Source: Circinella minor
Lineage: Eukaryota > Mucoromycota > Mucoromycetes > Mucorales > Lichtheimiaceae
DNA: 64,000 bases
NCBI GenBank assembly: GCA_016758965.1
Contig: JAEPRB010000038.1
Span: forward strand, 124,001 to 188,000
Reading direction: 5' to 3'
Under the pieces are notes generated by a model, which was not told the DNA's origin, did not search any database, and saw nothing but the letters and a program-made list of their open reading frames with translations. Of this stretch, positions 63,568-64,000 are shown in pieces; the first letter of the stretch is position 1, and each line of letters starts with the position of its first letter. The translations under genes and the position numbers were made by a program.

Positions 63568-64000
63568 AAGAAGAAAAATATATTAAATATATATATTTAT
63601 TTATATTTATATAAAAATAATATAATATAATGATAATATGTATATGTCAGTATATGACAAATAGAATAATAATAATATTAACGATAATAATATCCTGTAT
63701 CTACCAAAAAATAGAACGCGCGCTAAAGAAAAAAAAATCTAAATGATATAATACCAGTAATAAAAGAACAAATGTAAGCAAAATAATAAGGGAATTGCGG
63801 CTTTTTTTTTTCTTTTTTTTTTTTTGGTTAAAGTGGTGAGAAGTGGATAAAAATGGTATATAAATATATATAAGTATGTGTGTATATAAAGAAATGTATA
63901 AAAATAAGAGAGTAAATTATATATGTATGAAATTATCAAGTATGGAGTGACTGTGTGTAGGAACGAGAGAGCAAACTAGTAATTAAGAATTACTGTTATT
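63568..64000. other. 3' flank of CTP1 to window end
   Basis: AT-rich with TA repeats. No gene recognised. Confidence 0.55.

Overview
The window is nuclear DNA from a filamentous fungus, most likely an early-diverging Mucoromycota species of the Mucorales type. It is AT-rich, with long A/T homopolymers, many TA, TAT and CA microsatellites, and GT-AG introns mostly of 50-150 bases. The gene content fits: a myosin-motor chitin synthase, an RNA-dependent RNA polymerase of the RNAi pathway, a cullin, a kinetochore CENP-K protein and a spliceosomal U4 snRNA. I assembled multi-exon genes by joining exons across GT-AG introns and checking reading phase. Coordinates of spliced genes are whole CDS spans, with exons in the evidence.

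Layout. 1-36 kb is a conserved housekeeping block: a 3' gene fragment at the left edge, OXA1 (+), a ketopantoate reductase (-), a small unknown protein (-), a casein kinase I with a myristoylation-type N-terminus (+), mitochondrial ribosomal protein uS13m (-) divergent from BUD23 (+), a class V-type chitin synthase with myosin motor (+), a PLP-homeostasis protein (-) divergent from CBP6/UQCC2 (+), an RdRP (-), the U4 snRNA gene (+), TAF7 (-) divergent from CENP-K (+), and a 13-exon cullin (+).

36-55 kb looks like an accessory island. It holds a pogo-like MITE, a lineage-type 532-residue protein with a PD-(D/E)XK nuclease signature, two broken coding remnants (one resembling an R-type lectin), a five-copy tandem array with a period of about 375 bp, the wreck of a DDE-type DNA transposon, and two head-to-head HET-domain (heterokaryon-incompatibility type) paralogues. 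The second has a perfect 40-bp palindrome just upstream of its start.

55-64 kb returns to conserved genes: CTP synthase (+), a low-complexity protein with a probable in-frame 72-nt intron (-), a GCR1-like DNA-binding protein (+) and the mitochondrial citrate carrier CTP1 (+).

Functional themes are mitochondrial biogenesis and transport (OXA1, uS13m, CBP6, CTP1), cell wall synthesis (chitin synthase), RNA biology (U4, RdRP, BUD23), transcription (TAF7, GCR1-like), chromosome segregation (CENP-K), ubiquitin ligation (cullin) and possible non-self recognition (HET pair).
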